The notes below the pieces were generated by a model. That model did no database searches. It was given only the letters and a program-made list of their open reading frames with translations, and was not told the origin of the DNA. The position numbers were made by a program, and so were the translations under genes. This document shows positions 47,312-59,365 of a stretch of DNA of 64,000 bases, one piece after another. This DNA is from Lucifuga dentata (lineage: Eukaryota > Chordata > Actinopteri > Ophidiiformes > Bythitidae), in contig VXCM01001323.1 in NCBI GenBank assembly GCA_014773175.1, positions 42,686 to 106,685 of the forward strand, read 5' to 3'. Within the stretch, counting starts at the first letter, position 1. Every line of letters begins with the position of its first letter.

Positions 47312-48650
47312 TAATAATAATTTTATTCATACGGTATAGCACTTTTCCAGCAAGCAATGGAAAGCTAGAAATGCCATAAATAGCAATATTTAAATAATAT
47401 CAGGCTGGATACGGTAGGCATTTACAAGGTAATGATATAAGACAAAATAAAAACAATAAAATAAAAAAACACAAAGCTGAAACATTTATATGTATATACC
47501 TATACATATGCACGCATACTTATACATAAGCAAATATACATGTGCACACGTACATAAATAATAAATACTACACCTACATGCAAACACACATATACACATG
47601 ATATACAAGTCTAAAAATACAATAAAGGTCTGAAATTAAAGTGCTAGCGTTTATGCTAAAAACTATAAGATTTGAACATTCTCAGTTAAAAATGCCATTG
47701 TGTAAAAATAAGTATTTAACTAAGATTTAAAAATGGAGATTGAACCAGAAGTTTTAATGTGAGATGGGAGATTATTCCAAAGCTGGGGAGCAAGGATGGG
47801 GAGCAAGGATTGCTCTTTGATTCCAACCTGGACTCTGGAACAGTTAAAAGATCCTGATTAGCAGAAGTGAGGGACCTCTTAGGACAGTCCAGAGTTTAAA
47901 GTTTGGTGATGTACTCTGGTGTCTGGTTGTATCTAATCAATAGTATTTTGAATTTAATTCTAAATTAAATTGGCAGCCAGTGCAAAGAAGCTAAAACCAG
48001 GGTGATGTGGGAGAATCACTTTGTTTTAATCAGAAGCCTGGCAGCTGAATTTTACACCAATTGAAGCTGACAGACAGCTTTATTAAGGCAGGTAAACAGA
48101 GCATTATGTAGTCTAGGTGGGAAGATACAAAGGCGTGTATAAGTCTCTCTGTATTTGCAAAAAACAAAATCCCTCTAATTTTCGCAATGTTTCTTAGTTG
48201 GTAGAAACATGACCGGACTAATTGGTTTAGATGCTGCTCAAGAGTTAGGCCACCATCAAAAATCACACCCAGGTGAAATTGCCTCAGGAATGAAGGGGCC
48301 GAGAGGAGGCAGGAGTTGTGAGGTGAGATATTCAGGACCAATGAGTAGAACCTCTGTTTTGTCTGAGGTTAGCTGAAGAAAATTTTGAGACATCCAGTTT
48401 TTTTTTTGTTTTACCTCAATTAGACAGCTGTGGAGTGTGCTTATTCTGTTGGCATCGGAAGGGTTAGAGGACAGATATAATTGTGTATCATCAGCGTAAC
48501 AGTGGAAAGCAATGTTATGTTGGCGAATAACATGTCCTAATGGTAGCATATAAAGTGAGAAGAGAATGGGACCAAGTATCGAACCTTGTGGTATCCTGAG
48601 GCAAAACAAGTCTGAGATTCAAGATTGTTACCCAACAACAGCAATTTGCA
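47271..48650 (-). mobile_element. L2/CR1-like LINE remnant with AT-rich 3' tail
   Basis: On the minus strand the element runs from about 48650 to a tail of (TAA)n/(AAAT)n at 47271-47321. It encodes the 3' part of reverse transcriptase and downstream sequence, 5'-truncated. The tail placement at the low-coordinate end agrees with the coding direction. Confidence 0.7.
48030..48609 (-). pseudogene. Reverse transcriptase fragment (non-LTR)
   Basis: [20 protein letters not shown] then [12 protein letters not shown] carries the catalytic YADD box and the PQGS box of LINE reverse transcriptases. [17 protein letters not shown] follows, then in another frame [20 protein letters not shown] and AFVSSHLDY. 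The frame change near 48300 and loss of the N-terminal fingers make it inactive. Confidence 0.85.
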
Positions 48651-48737
48651 TTTTTCATCTTCATTTGCTAAATTTGAAGTCTTCAACACATAAGATAAAT
48701 GTAACAGAGTAAAAAAGTATAACATTTACCTCTGAAG

Positions 48738-49640
48738 CAGTGGAATAGCCAGAAATCACAGTGTGGGTGAGCCCAAAGACAATCAGGTGGGCCCTGCCCG
48801 ATCAAGACTATTGCACTTCCGAAATGCTACATTAGGCACAATAGTCACAAATATTAGAATATTTATCTAAATGCACTGCACCACAATTTATTCACATATT
48901 TTTACGTCATAGTTGAAAATACTTTTGCTCTCTCGTCCCATTTGAGTGGCAAGGACAAAGAACTGGATGAATCTAAGAGATTGTGTGATCCCTCCCACAG
49001 ACAATGTGGCTAAATTTGAAGGGTCAACTCTACTGTGACAGATTACAAGGATAACCTCAAGTAAATCTGTCAGTTACCGACACCAACACTAATACACAGA
49101 AAAAAAAAAATCCATCACACCAAACCATATAACTTACTAACTGATAGATACAACATGAAGAGTATGCATTAAGTCATAAGGAGTTAAATCCATGAACCTA
49201 CTGAACAAAAAATTCCAAACACAAAACAGCCTGGTACAGCGGCAGCCGCTTCTGTCACAGGTTTCTCCTCTTACTGCTCCTCCCGTCATTGCTTTATGAC
49301 AAACTTTAGCAAATTACTTTGCTTCGCCGTAACAGTCCGCTGATTAGGCTTTGACTGTCACTAATGTGCGGCTGCATCAAGTTCAGCAGAGTGAAACAGG
49401 AAGTGGGCTCAGTCAGGACTGCTAATTGGCTAAATGTACTGTCACTCAGAAAGGAGATCTATCGTCATCAACTGGCAGACAAAACTCAAGACACAACAAA
49501 TAGGAAAAGTGAAAACTACTCATTGGATTAATGTGCCACGTATTAAAAGCCTTGTGATTCAATCCTTGTGTTTCGGGTGGGCCTAAAGTCCAATTAGATG
49601 GGTCCTGGCCCACCCAGGCCCACCCGTGGCTACGCCTATG
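48738..49640. mobile_element. hAT-like non-autonomous element with 8-bp target duplication
   Basis: CTCTGAAG at 48730-48737 is repeated at 49641-49648. The element's ends are imperfect inverted repeats: CAGTGGAATAGCCA on the left and TGGCTACGCCTATG on the right, each next to GGGTGGGCC-type sequence. An 8-bp duplication and CAG-type end fit the hAT superfamily. No transposase seen. Confidence 0.8.
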
Positions 49641-51497
49641 CTCTGAAGTGTAATGTGTAAAACAGAAATTACCTCAAAATTGGCCAGTATTACAGTAAAT
49701 ATACTGCATTACTTTCCGCCTCTGCTTCCATACACATTGACAGCTGGTCTGTACACACAGATACACACATTTCTGCAAGAGGTGTCGAAGATATATTAAG
49801 GACAAAGGCAGTTAATAACACTCATCTACTAAATGTCACGCTAGCCACACACACACACATACATACACGCTAAACACACATTCTCACTTTGTACCACCAC
49901 ACATACACACTAACACCTTGCCTGCACACACACACACGCGCCCACTTTCCATGTAGAAGACAGAGGCTGTAATGTGCGGCTCATTTGTGGCCTAATCCTG
50001 GGGCGAGCTTGGTTCAGAGCGCTACTTATGGAAGGTCTAATTGTTTGTCAGCTGCCTGGATGTCAAATCAGACTCATGAGGTCTGAGCTAGGATTTCCTT
50101 CCCTTCCTTTCATGTGTGCTGGGTCCTCATTCTTCACTAAAATCTCCAAAATTGGATTGGTACGCTTCCTCTCAAGAAGACTCCTGCACGCCATACTTCG
50201 GTGATAGACCCGCTGAGTGCAAAGTGCTGGCACCTCAGAGCTAATGATTGGTGTATGTGGAAGGTACAGTGGGTATTACACCACTGTTGGCTTTCTCACA
50301 GTGTGTATGCGTGTGCTGGTGATGGGTTTTGTCAGGTAGGGCTCCTTTCAGCAGCTGATGCCATATACGAACCTTCTTTATGCAGACCTGCTGCTGATGC
50401 AAAACATTGACTTGCAGAATACTGTCAGAGATACTGTCACTCAGAGATAGTCACACAAACATGTATGTTAACACTGACCCACACACACATGCACAATTTC
50501 AGCTTGTACTCAGGAATAATAGTGATGGTGATAGATCGCAGTGTGAAAGCACACGGGGTGAATCACTCATATCACCACTGCTTAACTGACACACAAAAAT
50601 AATGTATAATCATCATATCTACCACCTCCATCACACTCTGCCAGTATCCAAGTAACATGCTGGTCAAACAAATAGCCCAGCTGGAAGAGTGGGAATGTAC
50701 TTACTTTGAAGGCCTGAGCTGCATTCATCACAGATATTCCTAGTGACAAGGTGCCATACCAGTATGCAATTACCTGGTGAATGAGGCAGGGGAGAAATAT
50801 TGTGTGTATGCAGTTATTTTAGCTTCTGTACAGCCAGTAATTGCCACTTACTTCTCAAGGTTTCCTCAGTGCCTTTTTCCCTTTCAATAAAACATCCGTG
50901 GATGAGTCTCCTTCACACCCTCCATACTTAAAATACAGTTTTATCTCCTTGATCATACTAGAGGCATACAGGCACATCCACCCAAGGCTGAGCTGGCCCT
51001 AAATGTGTTGGTATACTGGCCCGGAAGCTGCACAGAGGTGAAGCAAAGCTGCAGTTAAAGAATAAAACAACACTATCAGCTGCAACTGTTTTTTTTTCTT
51101 TTCTTTTTTATAACAAAGAGTAGCGCGATCCAGCCAAAGAAACTCCTTATTTCATCATCTGGAGCCGGTGCATATGCTTGAATACATGCTCCTCAAAAAA
51201 AAAATTAAAAAAAAAAAAAAAAAAAAAAATCAGACTCCTGGAGGGATTGGCTGCAGCTGGGAGGACACGCTGCGCCTTCACGTTGTTCCAGCTTAAACAG
51301 TTATTATCAAAATATCATTACATCAGAAATTAACGGGTTGATTCCAGATATTAGGCAGGGCAGGCCCCGTGTGTCCTTTGTTTACACTAAATACATATTT
51401 TAGCAGATAGATATCACAGTGTAAATAATTGAGTGAGCTTTATGTATTTGCGCACGTTCACAATTGGCCAGGCGCGCTCCTGTGCTATTTTTCTTAC

Positions 51498-51700
51498 CTT
51501 GCCTCCCCTTATCTTGAAATATCTGGAGAGCAGCAGGAGCCGAATTCAGTCCTCACGGAAAAAGCGACGCACCGATCCTCCATGGAAAGCTGGTTTTGGT
51601 CAATTTCGGACACAAACGCAAGGTCGTTCATACAGGTGAAATGAGGCCGGTGTAGTCAAGTCAGAAATAAGAGAAGGCGTAAACACACGCGTCTCACATC
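51498..51700 (-). ncRNA. cntn3: Probable cntn3 5' non-coding exon (5'UTR part of the mRNA)
   Basis: On the minus strand GGCAAG is followed by a consensus donor gtaagaaaa at 51489-51497. This is the only strong donor downstream of the GC-rich stretch. The exon's upper limit is a guess. Listed as untranslated mRNA, not as an independent RNA gene. Confidence 0.4.
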
Positions 51701-52110
51701 GCTGCTCCTCTCCTTCTTCTTTTCCTCCACTACCCAGCAAAAAAAAAAAAAAAAAAAAAANAAGAAAACACACCCGCACGCACACACACGCACACACACA
51801 ACACCCACGTTGTTTGCGGCGCTGAATCACATCTGAAACATCCTCAGTGAACGGGCTCTCTCCTCTGTCCAGTCCGATGCACGGAGGTGGAATCGGGATT
51901 GAAAACGAATCTGGCAGAGAAGATTTATTATGCGCATCAAGTCAGCCGCTCCTCCCGCGAGGAAGGAGAAGGTGCAGCGGGGCTGCGAGGAGGAGAGGAG
52001 AGGAGACGGAGCAGCAGGAGCAGCAGCAGCAGCAGTGCCGGGATGGGAAGGTGCGGGAGGTAGCGAGATGCACCTGTCGGAGAAGTGCGCCCCCCCGTGC
52101 CAGACCGCTG
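51700..52110 (-). promoter_or_regulatory. cntn3: GC/CpG-rich candidate cntn3 promoter
   Basis: The most GC-rich, CpG-containing stretch of the window (especially 51940-52110: CTCCTCCCGCGAGG, GTGCAGCGGGGCTGCGAGG, a (CAG)n run at 52019-52036, GTGCGCCCCCCCGTGCC). It lies just upstream of the inferred 5' exon. No TATA box identified. Interrupted by an A-tract with N at 51761. Confidence 0.45.
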
Positions 52111-52153
52111 AATTGACATGAACCGCTGAGACTCCCCAGTCATTATGAGAGTG

Positions 52154-52788
52154 TTAAAGGACCATACCGGTGATCGTGCATGTTTGAGCCTAATATATTC
52201 AACTTTCATACACGTAACATTACTGACAATCATTTCCCAAAGCACAGGCTACTGCTGGAAAGTAACAAATTAAAAAACAAAAAACCTTTCCTACCTTCCA
52301 GACCACCATTATTTTCATTTCATTCTGGTACACTATTAAAATCAAGTTGTTCACACTTGAAATGTTCTTGGGATAGGTAATCCATCATCGCAAGCAAGAC
52401 ATATATTCAGGTTTTTTTTTTTCTTTCTTTTTTTTTTTTGTTTTTGTAGAAGTTATGTAATTTTAGGGTTTCAGCACAATAAAAAGCGTGGAGTGAATAT
52501 ATGTCTCCACCAGGAAATATAGTCCCAAAAGAAGACCTGTGTTTATTGAAAAATTTAAATCATTGTGAGCTCATAAGGCTATGTAACTATTAACAGGCGA
52601 TACATCGATTTTTAAGGTGGGTGTATCGCTTGAATATTTGATTTTGAAAGATTATGAGATTTTGCAAAATATCAGGAAAGCTGAAATATGATTTTCTCCT
52701 GAAATGAAATGGTTGTTAATAACGTAACATGTATGAAAATTTAATATATTAGGCTCAAACATGCACAATCGCCAGTATGGTTCTTTAA
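52154..52788 (-). mobile_element. Repeat family A, copy 7
   Basis: Left TTAAAGGACCATACCGGTGA, right inverse CAATCGCCAGTATGGTTCTT TAA. Immediately upstream of the candidate promoter. The interior shares CGATTTTTAAGGTGGGTGTA and TGATTTTGAAAGATTATGAG. Confidence 0.82.
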
Positions 52789-53088
52789 AGGGAAGCTTGG
52801 GGGGTGTGGNGGGGGCGTGGGGTCAATTCTAGGATTTATTCATTTATTTATTTAGTCAGCACAGATGACTATAGTAATTATTATATGGTCAATGTTTTAA
52901 ATGCACAGATGTTATTTTAGCATAATTTAGTACTTTACCTTATATTATCTTATCGTGCTGTATCTTTACTTACTGTATATTTGCCATTGCTTTGAACATT
53001 TATGTTACTGAACAGTAACACTACATTACTTTTTTCTCTATTATATAAGATTTCTGTCTGGCAAAACACTTGTTTATTATGTTTCTAC

Positions 53089-53090
<2 letters not shown>

Positions 53091-53151
<61 letters not shown>

Positions 53152-53218
53152 GTCTGTCTGTCTGTCTGTCTGTCTGTCCATCCGTCTGTCTGTCTGCCTG
53201 TCTGCTCGTCTGTCTCAC
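53091..53218. repeat. (TATC)n/(TGTC)n microsatellite
   Basis: About 15 TATC units grading into TGTC/TGCC units. Confidence 0.96.
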
Positions 53219-53777
53219 TTTCTAACATGAAAAAAATCATGCTGAATAAAGCTAAATGTGCATGAAATTGTGCACAAATTGTCTTGAATTTTCCATGTGA
53301 CACAAGCCTAATAATGAAGCCATAAAAACCTGAGCCCTGGGTTTGAACATTACATTAAACTCAAGATAAGAATCATATCACTAAAAACATTTGTGATAAT
53401 GCCAAATATTGTGGAAAAAAATATCTAGAACACTTCAGTCCTTTTAGTGCCACTGGGCACAGAAGACCTCATCTGGAATATATGTCATTACGTCAGCATT
53501 ATGGATCTTGTACTCCGTGAAATTAATGTTTCATCAAGGTGATGTTAAAGCGTAAATTGTACAGTGTTACATTTGAACCTGTGTGTGTAGGAGGAATTGT
53601 AACATTATTGGTGCTCTGCCTTATTCTCAGCATGCTTAAAATAAACAGACATGTTTTTTTGTCAGATCCTTAACTCAGACCTGTTCTTTTATTCTTTTGT
53701 GTTAATTATCTTTATTTCATTTTAAGATTTTATGTAGTTGATTAACAAAATCAGTTTTGAACCTACAATATGTATTC

Positions 53778-54691
53778 GTTTTTCTCAATCGCTTTGACTC
53801 ATTTTTTGAAACAATCTTAACATTCTCTAAACTATAAGTACATTTGTCACAACTGTTTTGTGGGTTTTATGGGCTTCAAAACCTAGTTCTTGTGTCAGTA
53901 AATTGGCCAATGCCACCAAAATGACCAAACTGGTCAAAATGTTTAGATGTTTTTTCACCATGGCAGTCAACTATACTTCTGATATACAAATTTCAGTTTT
54001 GTTTAACTTTTTTTTTGACACTGACTGCTTACTGTACAATACAAAAATGTCAGTTTTGTCTAGCTGGATGCTATTGTGTTTCAGACTGTGCTTTTTAGAT
54101 ACCAATTTCAACAGTAGGTACAAATTTACTGGGAAAAGTCAATACTGTAGTACACAGAAAAAGGATATGCACATTTGTATGTTTACAGTAAATTTATTTT
54201 TGTAGCAATGTGTTACATGTAAACAGAAAATTCATATTTGCATGCCCATTTTTACATATTTCTTGCATGTAAAGTCTTATACAGTGAACAGAAAATTTGC
54301 CACAAGATGACATCCATGGTGGACATCCTGACGCTCTTGTTGGTCTGGAATGTATGCCTGACAGATTTTGAAAATTGAATGGATCATTTTGTATGTGATG
54401 GCTCTCCTGATGAAAGAGTGCTTAGAAGTTGTGAAAAGTTTGACAGTTTCACTGAGAATCAACTCATCAGCTTTGATCAGCAGCCATGTGCATATAGTTA
54501 CTGTGCAAACTGAAGACAATTGTACTTACTCTTTTGCACGTGTGCCAAAACACCTGAAATTTTCTTAGTAAATGAATAAGAAATTCAAATCTGGTGTGAA
54601 CAAGAAACTAATTGTTCAGAGATTTGTACTTATTGTTTTGAAAAAAAAAAAATCTCATTTGAGAACTGAGCCAAAGCAACTGAAAAAAACT
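53778..54691. mobile_element. DNA element with inverted termini (Tc1/mariner-type size)
   Basis: Left TTTTTCTCAATCGCTTTGAC then TCATTTTTTGAAAC. The right end is the imperfect inverse: GAGCCAAAGCAACTGAAAAAAAC preceded by TCTCATTTGAGAACT. About 0.9 kb; no intact transposase. Confidence 0.6.
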
Positions 54692-55114
54692 AAAAGTAAC
54701 TTTTGACCACTAGAGAGAGGAAGATTTCAAAACAAACTCTGAAGGAATATTAGTTTTTATCACTTTGGCTTGCTGGATGTTTGAGTCTCTTCCCAAGTCA
54801 CTTGTTTAGTTTGATGTTCCACCATTTCACATTAGACAGGCAGCATAAAATCAGTTTGTGAGCTAGAAGAGGCTGCCCATGGGTTTATGGGGTGTCTGAG
54901 AACCATAAGGACTCAACGTTGGCTACTGGGAAACCCAAATAATGTGCTGAAAGTATATAAAAGGTTCACTGAGCTCCAGAATGGGGGTGTTGATTCTCAG
55001 TGGGATTCTAGCAACCCTTTCATGTTACATTAAATGGAGCTTAAATGTATTTATTTATTTATTCGTAATCTATATTTAACAGGTAACCCTGAAGTGCCAA
55101 ACACTATGCGCTAG

Positions 55115-55778
55115 TTAAAGGACCATGTCAGCAGTAGTGCATGTTTCAGCCCAATATACACAACCCACTTACATGTTACATTACTGACCACCATTTCCCA
55201 AAATATACGATTGGAGTGGTAAATTTTACAATTTTTTTCTACCTTCCAGACTGTCATTGATTTCAGTTCATTCCAGTATGCTATAAAAATCAACTTGTAG
55301 AGACTAGAAACACATTTGAGAAAAGTAATCCATCACAACAAACACAACATTATCTTTTTTTTTTTTTTTTTTTTTTTTTGAAGCAACTGCTCCAATACAG
55401 AGCTGCACAGAAGACAATGTATGTCTCTGCCACGGAATTTAGTCCCTGGAGAAGACACTATTCGAGAAAGTAAAATGACCATGCCTTCTACAATCATGCA
55501 TAAATGTTAGCAGGCGAAATATTCATTTTGAAGGTTAGTGTAACACATGAACATTTGATTTTGAAAGATTATGGGATTTGGAAAAATAACAGGAAACTAA
55601 AACGTGAGTTTATGTTTTGGAATTTGGTTGTCAGTAACATAAGATGCATGTGAGTTGTATATATTGGGTTTAAATGTGCAAACTCGCCATACTGGCGAGT
55701 NGGTTGTCAGTAACATAAGATGCATGTGAGTTGTATATATTGGGTTTAAATGTGCAAACTCGCCAGTATGGCGAGTTT
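55115..55778 (-). mobile_element. Repeat family A, copy 8 (with assembly duplication)
   Basis: Left TTAAAGGACCATGTCAGCAG. The right part is duplicated around N at 55701 (GGTTGTCAGTAACATAAGAT twice) and ends in a palindromic CTCGCCAGTATGGCGAG rather than the usual TATGGTCCTTTAA. Confidence 0.75.
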
Positions 55779-55904
55779 GCACGTCTCCATACAGCAAAAC
55801 TTCTGATGCAGACTTATCACATTTATGCCACAAACACTGAAATATATCTTTTCCAAGTATAAAAAAGATGAAAATATTACTTTAAAAACACACTAAACAT
55901 ATAT

Positions 55905-56066
55905 ACTGTATATATATAGATATAGATCTATATCTATATCTATATCTATATCTATATCTATAGATATAGATATAGATCTATATCTATATATATATATTNA
56001 TCTATATCTATATCTATATCTATATCTATAGATATAGATATAGATCTATATCTATATATATATATT
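55905..56066. repeat. (TATAGA/TATATC)n satellite-like stretch, duplicated around N
   Basis: A palindromic 6-mer array whose unit block (about 66 bp) recurs after the N at 55999. Confidence 0.9.
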
Positions 56067-57496
56067 AAAGTGTGATCGCAAATTCTTCTTGATGTGCAAC
56101 TCAGCATGAAGCACACACTTCGTTTTGGGAAACTGAGGTGTTACAACAGATCTGTTACAAATGAGCCCGTTCTCCTCTGTAGCATTTCCTGTGAAGAAAA
56201 AAGAGCAGGGTTGTAGCGGAAATGTAAGAGGGAACGTGAGCTACAATTTCAGAGTGCCTCAGGTGATTATTTCCCCCCTTTGCATTATGCCATTACCTGG
56301 TTATATTAGTAGAATGTGATACTTTCCACCTGGGATTATGTCATGGTGTGTGATTCAAAATTGCATACACTAACTGAAAGAAACGTGGTTGCAGTAGGCT
56401 GACGCCTTGCTGTTTTTGATAAGCATCCGCTGACAGCTCTGGTTCACACTGCAAGATGTATTTCCCAAGACAAGACTGCAAAGAAACTGCTTGTTCTTCT
56501 TCCCTCCACCTCTCTCCATCTCTTTCTCTCTCCTTCACACTCTCTCTACTTCACACTCCCACTCAGATTCAGAACACACGCTGAAACCCTGTTCTGCAGT
56601 TTACTGCCACAGTCTAATTGCCATTTTATGTATCACATCATTTCTTCCAAACACACACACACAACACAAAGGTCAAATTTCGCACCAGGTACAAGTGAAG
56701 TCTAACTGTATCACTCTAAGTCCCGTACCCCTCAGTCTACCAGGAGCCCCATTAAACCCCCACTGATCATCCTCATTTTAGGCACAGGATCCTTTAACGT
56801 GACCAGTACATCATTAATAATGCTCCATACAGCAGCCATTTGACATTTCCTTTAATTATGCCTGTAATTTATTCATGCACTTGATCCTAGGAGCTTGTTG
56901 TGAAAAGGTTCCTCCAGGAATATTTTAGCCTGCTCATCTCCCAGATTAACCGTTTTAATAGCAAACCCCAGAAGATATTTCTCCCCTCTGTGTGTGTGTG
57001 TGTGTTTGTGTGTGTGCGTCTGTGTGTGTAAAATGGCATGAGCATCATTCCTTGCACGTGTGTATGTTAAGCTGCAAAAGTCATTAGGTTTTATTTCTCA
57101 AGCATACAGAGAACTAAATGTAAATTCTGTGTATTATGAGCTTGTCTAATTTTGGGAAAGCACAAAGAAACGTGCAAATGGTTGCAAGATCTGTGCTTAT
57201 CGCACAATGCAGCGACCCCCATATTTAACCCAGTTTTCTAGAGGAAAACATTGGCGCTTAATTTGCTCAGTCTGCAGGTCGGTTAACAGACAGCAAAACA
57301 CAGCAATTTCCCAGGAAGCAGTGGAGGAAATCACAACTGCACATACTTCAAATGGGATTTGAGATGTTAATTATGATGTTCCTTGATCACAGAACATTGC
57401 TCAACTTCTGGCTGCACACTTGACAGAAATTCTTCAGGTTGTGTGCATTTGAAGACTTGTAAGTAGAGGATTTTGGAGGAACACATGCGCACTCAT

Positions 57497-57497
<1 letters not shown>

Positions 57498-57553
<56 letters not shown>

Positions 57554-57557
57554 CACG
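57498..57557. repeat. (CA)n microsatellite
   Basis: About 25 CA units. Confidence 0.95.
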
Positions 57558-57798
57558 TGTAATTGGAAGGTAATTTGTCACTTGTAAATGGAAAGTAATT
57601 TGTCAATTTGTCACCGCTGGAGGAAACAATATAAAGCCTACTTTATTATTTCATAAAATTTTAACCAGCACATATGTAAACCCCGCATCACTTTCATTAC
57701 ATAATCATATTCTCCAAAAACATAAATCCCCTTCATTTTTCATAAACCTTTGTGTTATTGTATAATACATCACATGAATCATACACATCCATGCTTGC

Positions 57799-57813
57799 TC
57801 TCTCTCTCTCTCG

Positions 57814-57860
<47 letters not shown>
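57799..57860. repeat. (CT)n microsatellite
   Basis: About 30 CT units with two interruptions (CG, TGTC). Confidence 0.95.
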
Positions 57861-57863
<3 letters not shown>

Positions 57864-58337
57864 TACTCTCAACTCCATCTCCCTCTGTGTTTACTTTTCT
57901 TTTCTCAGTAGCCTTAGTTCATTAGCCAGACTGTTTTCAACAGCCTTGCATAGAAGACTAATGGGCCAGCATGCCTTTTATTGCATCCCACAGTTCCATG
58001 GATGTGGAGGTCCATTATGTTGGAAAATCAAGAATTTACTCTCTTACTGATAGGGAGGCCTTGCTTGGGGCTAATGAAGGGAAAGATCCACTTTGAGATA
58101 AATCCTCCTGGAGGTCAATAAAAAATTCACTTGTCTATAGTAGAGACCTGCAATTAGAAACCTGCTTATGAGGTTTGGCCTCAGGTTTGGCCAGTAAATT
58201 CAGCAGGGAGATGAACTCAGCGGAAGCTGGCAACCCATGTATCCTCAGACTGCCTAAAAATGGATAAAGACTGAAAACAGCACTTTGGTAAAGCAGGAAA
58301 CAAGAATATCTATAGTATAATAAGTTTAAACTGTACA

Positions 58338-58405
<68 letters not shown>

Positions 58406-58406
58406 G
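58338..58406. repeat. (TATC)n microsatellite
   Basis: About 17 perfect tetranucleotide units. Confidence 0.96.
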
Positions 58407-59365
58407 ACACCTTAAATGTTCATCATGTTGTCATATCTGATTATAAAGACTAATATTCATTTAGCACCTGATCTCATTAAGCTTGAATTGCATATGAAAT
58501 ATATAATTAAACCCATATTTTGCATGATTTTAATTGACCCAAAACTAGTTGTCAATTTCTACAGATTATACCTTCTTATATAGTCAGGTCAGGTCCAACA
58601 TGATTAGAGTGGGTTGCTAATGTTGCTCCATGTCTGTTCAGTAACACGATAGTTATAACCTTACACAATGTTATTATGTCAGAGCTGTTAATCAGTTAGC
58701 TTCTTTTGATTTTCCTGGCCTGAAAATCAATTAATGCATCTTTAAATGTGCTGTGCATGTAACATTTCACCATCAATAAAACCTCTTATATATATTTTGA
58801 GGCTTTGATTACATATGATTACTGTGAACAAACAAGACCATTTCTAAAAAAAAAAAAAAAAAANAAAAAAAAAAAAAAAAAAATGGAGGCTTCTATGCGC
58901 CTCTTTTACTCCATGTGTCAGTGGGATCACATTTTGTGCAGGTTGGCTGTATTATGGCCCATGTCTGATACAAAGAGAGACACTGCTTCACACAAAGGAG
59001 GATCAGGAGTGCATTCAAACAGCACAAAGTGAACTACAGCTTTCAGACATTTTTACAACAACCAATGGTGGCTTGAGTGAAACGCTGATGGAAAAATTAC
59101 TTTATCCATTATCAGCTCTTATCCCTCTTGCTTTATTAAGCCAAATGCAGAGTGATACCAGGGAGGGGTGGTGTGGGCAAACACAAGCTTTCTCTCTGCA
59201 GGAAATGTGGTCATATGTGGAAATGTGGTCATAATCTGTAGCATAATACTACAGCAAAACCTCTAATGATCTCTCATAACACTAGATATTGAAGTAACAC
59301 AATAAGTTTGACAATGCTATACTAAAAAAAATGTCAACTAAAAAACTAAACCCTTTTATACTCAT

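Larger units (their letters stand above)
46438..49731 (+). mobile_element. hAT-type small element split by later insertions
   Basis: AGGTGGAAGAAGCACTCAAA (46440) and AGTAAAAGTACTCATGAAG (46582) match the left part of the 18420-18905 family. Matching right-part sequence (AACAGAGTAAAAAAGTATAA near 48700, ACCTCAAAATTGGCCAG near 49671) resumes after 2 kb. The gap holds family A copy 6 and an L2-like piece, and the right part is itself cut by a hAT-like insertion. The reconstruction is inference. Confidence 0.45.
45564..51497. other. Probable cntn3 5' intron, dense nested transposons
   Basis: Between the signal-peptide exon and the likely 5' non-coding exon. Contains (CA)n with an N duplication (46262-46410), an interrupted hAT-type element, family A copy 6, an L2-like remnant, a hAT-like element with target duplication, and CA/TA-rich stretches near 49850-49940. 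The 45840-46240 stretch is GC-richer but unrecognised. Confidence 0.6.

Noticed and set aside
51847..52121. Plus-strand Arg-rich open frames in the GC-rich stretch
   Set aside because: A GC-rich promoter-like sequence with a CAG run gives such frames by composition; no family match.
53858..54205. 115-residue plus-strand frame
   Set aside because: Lies inside an element with inverted termini and shows no conserved protein motif.
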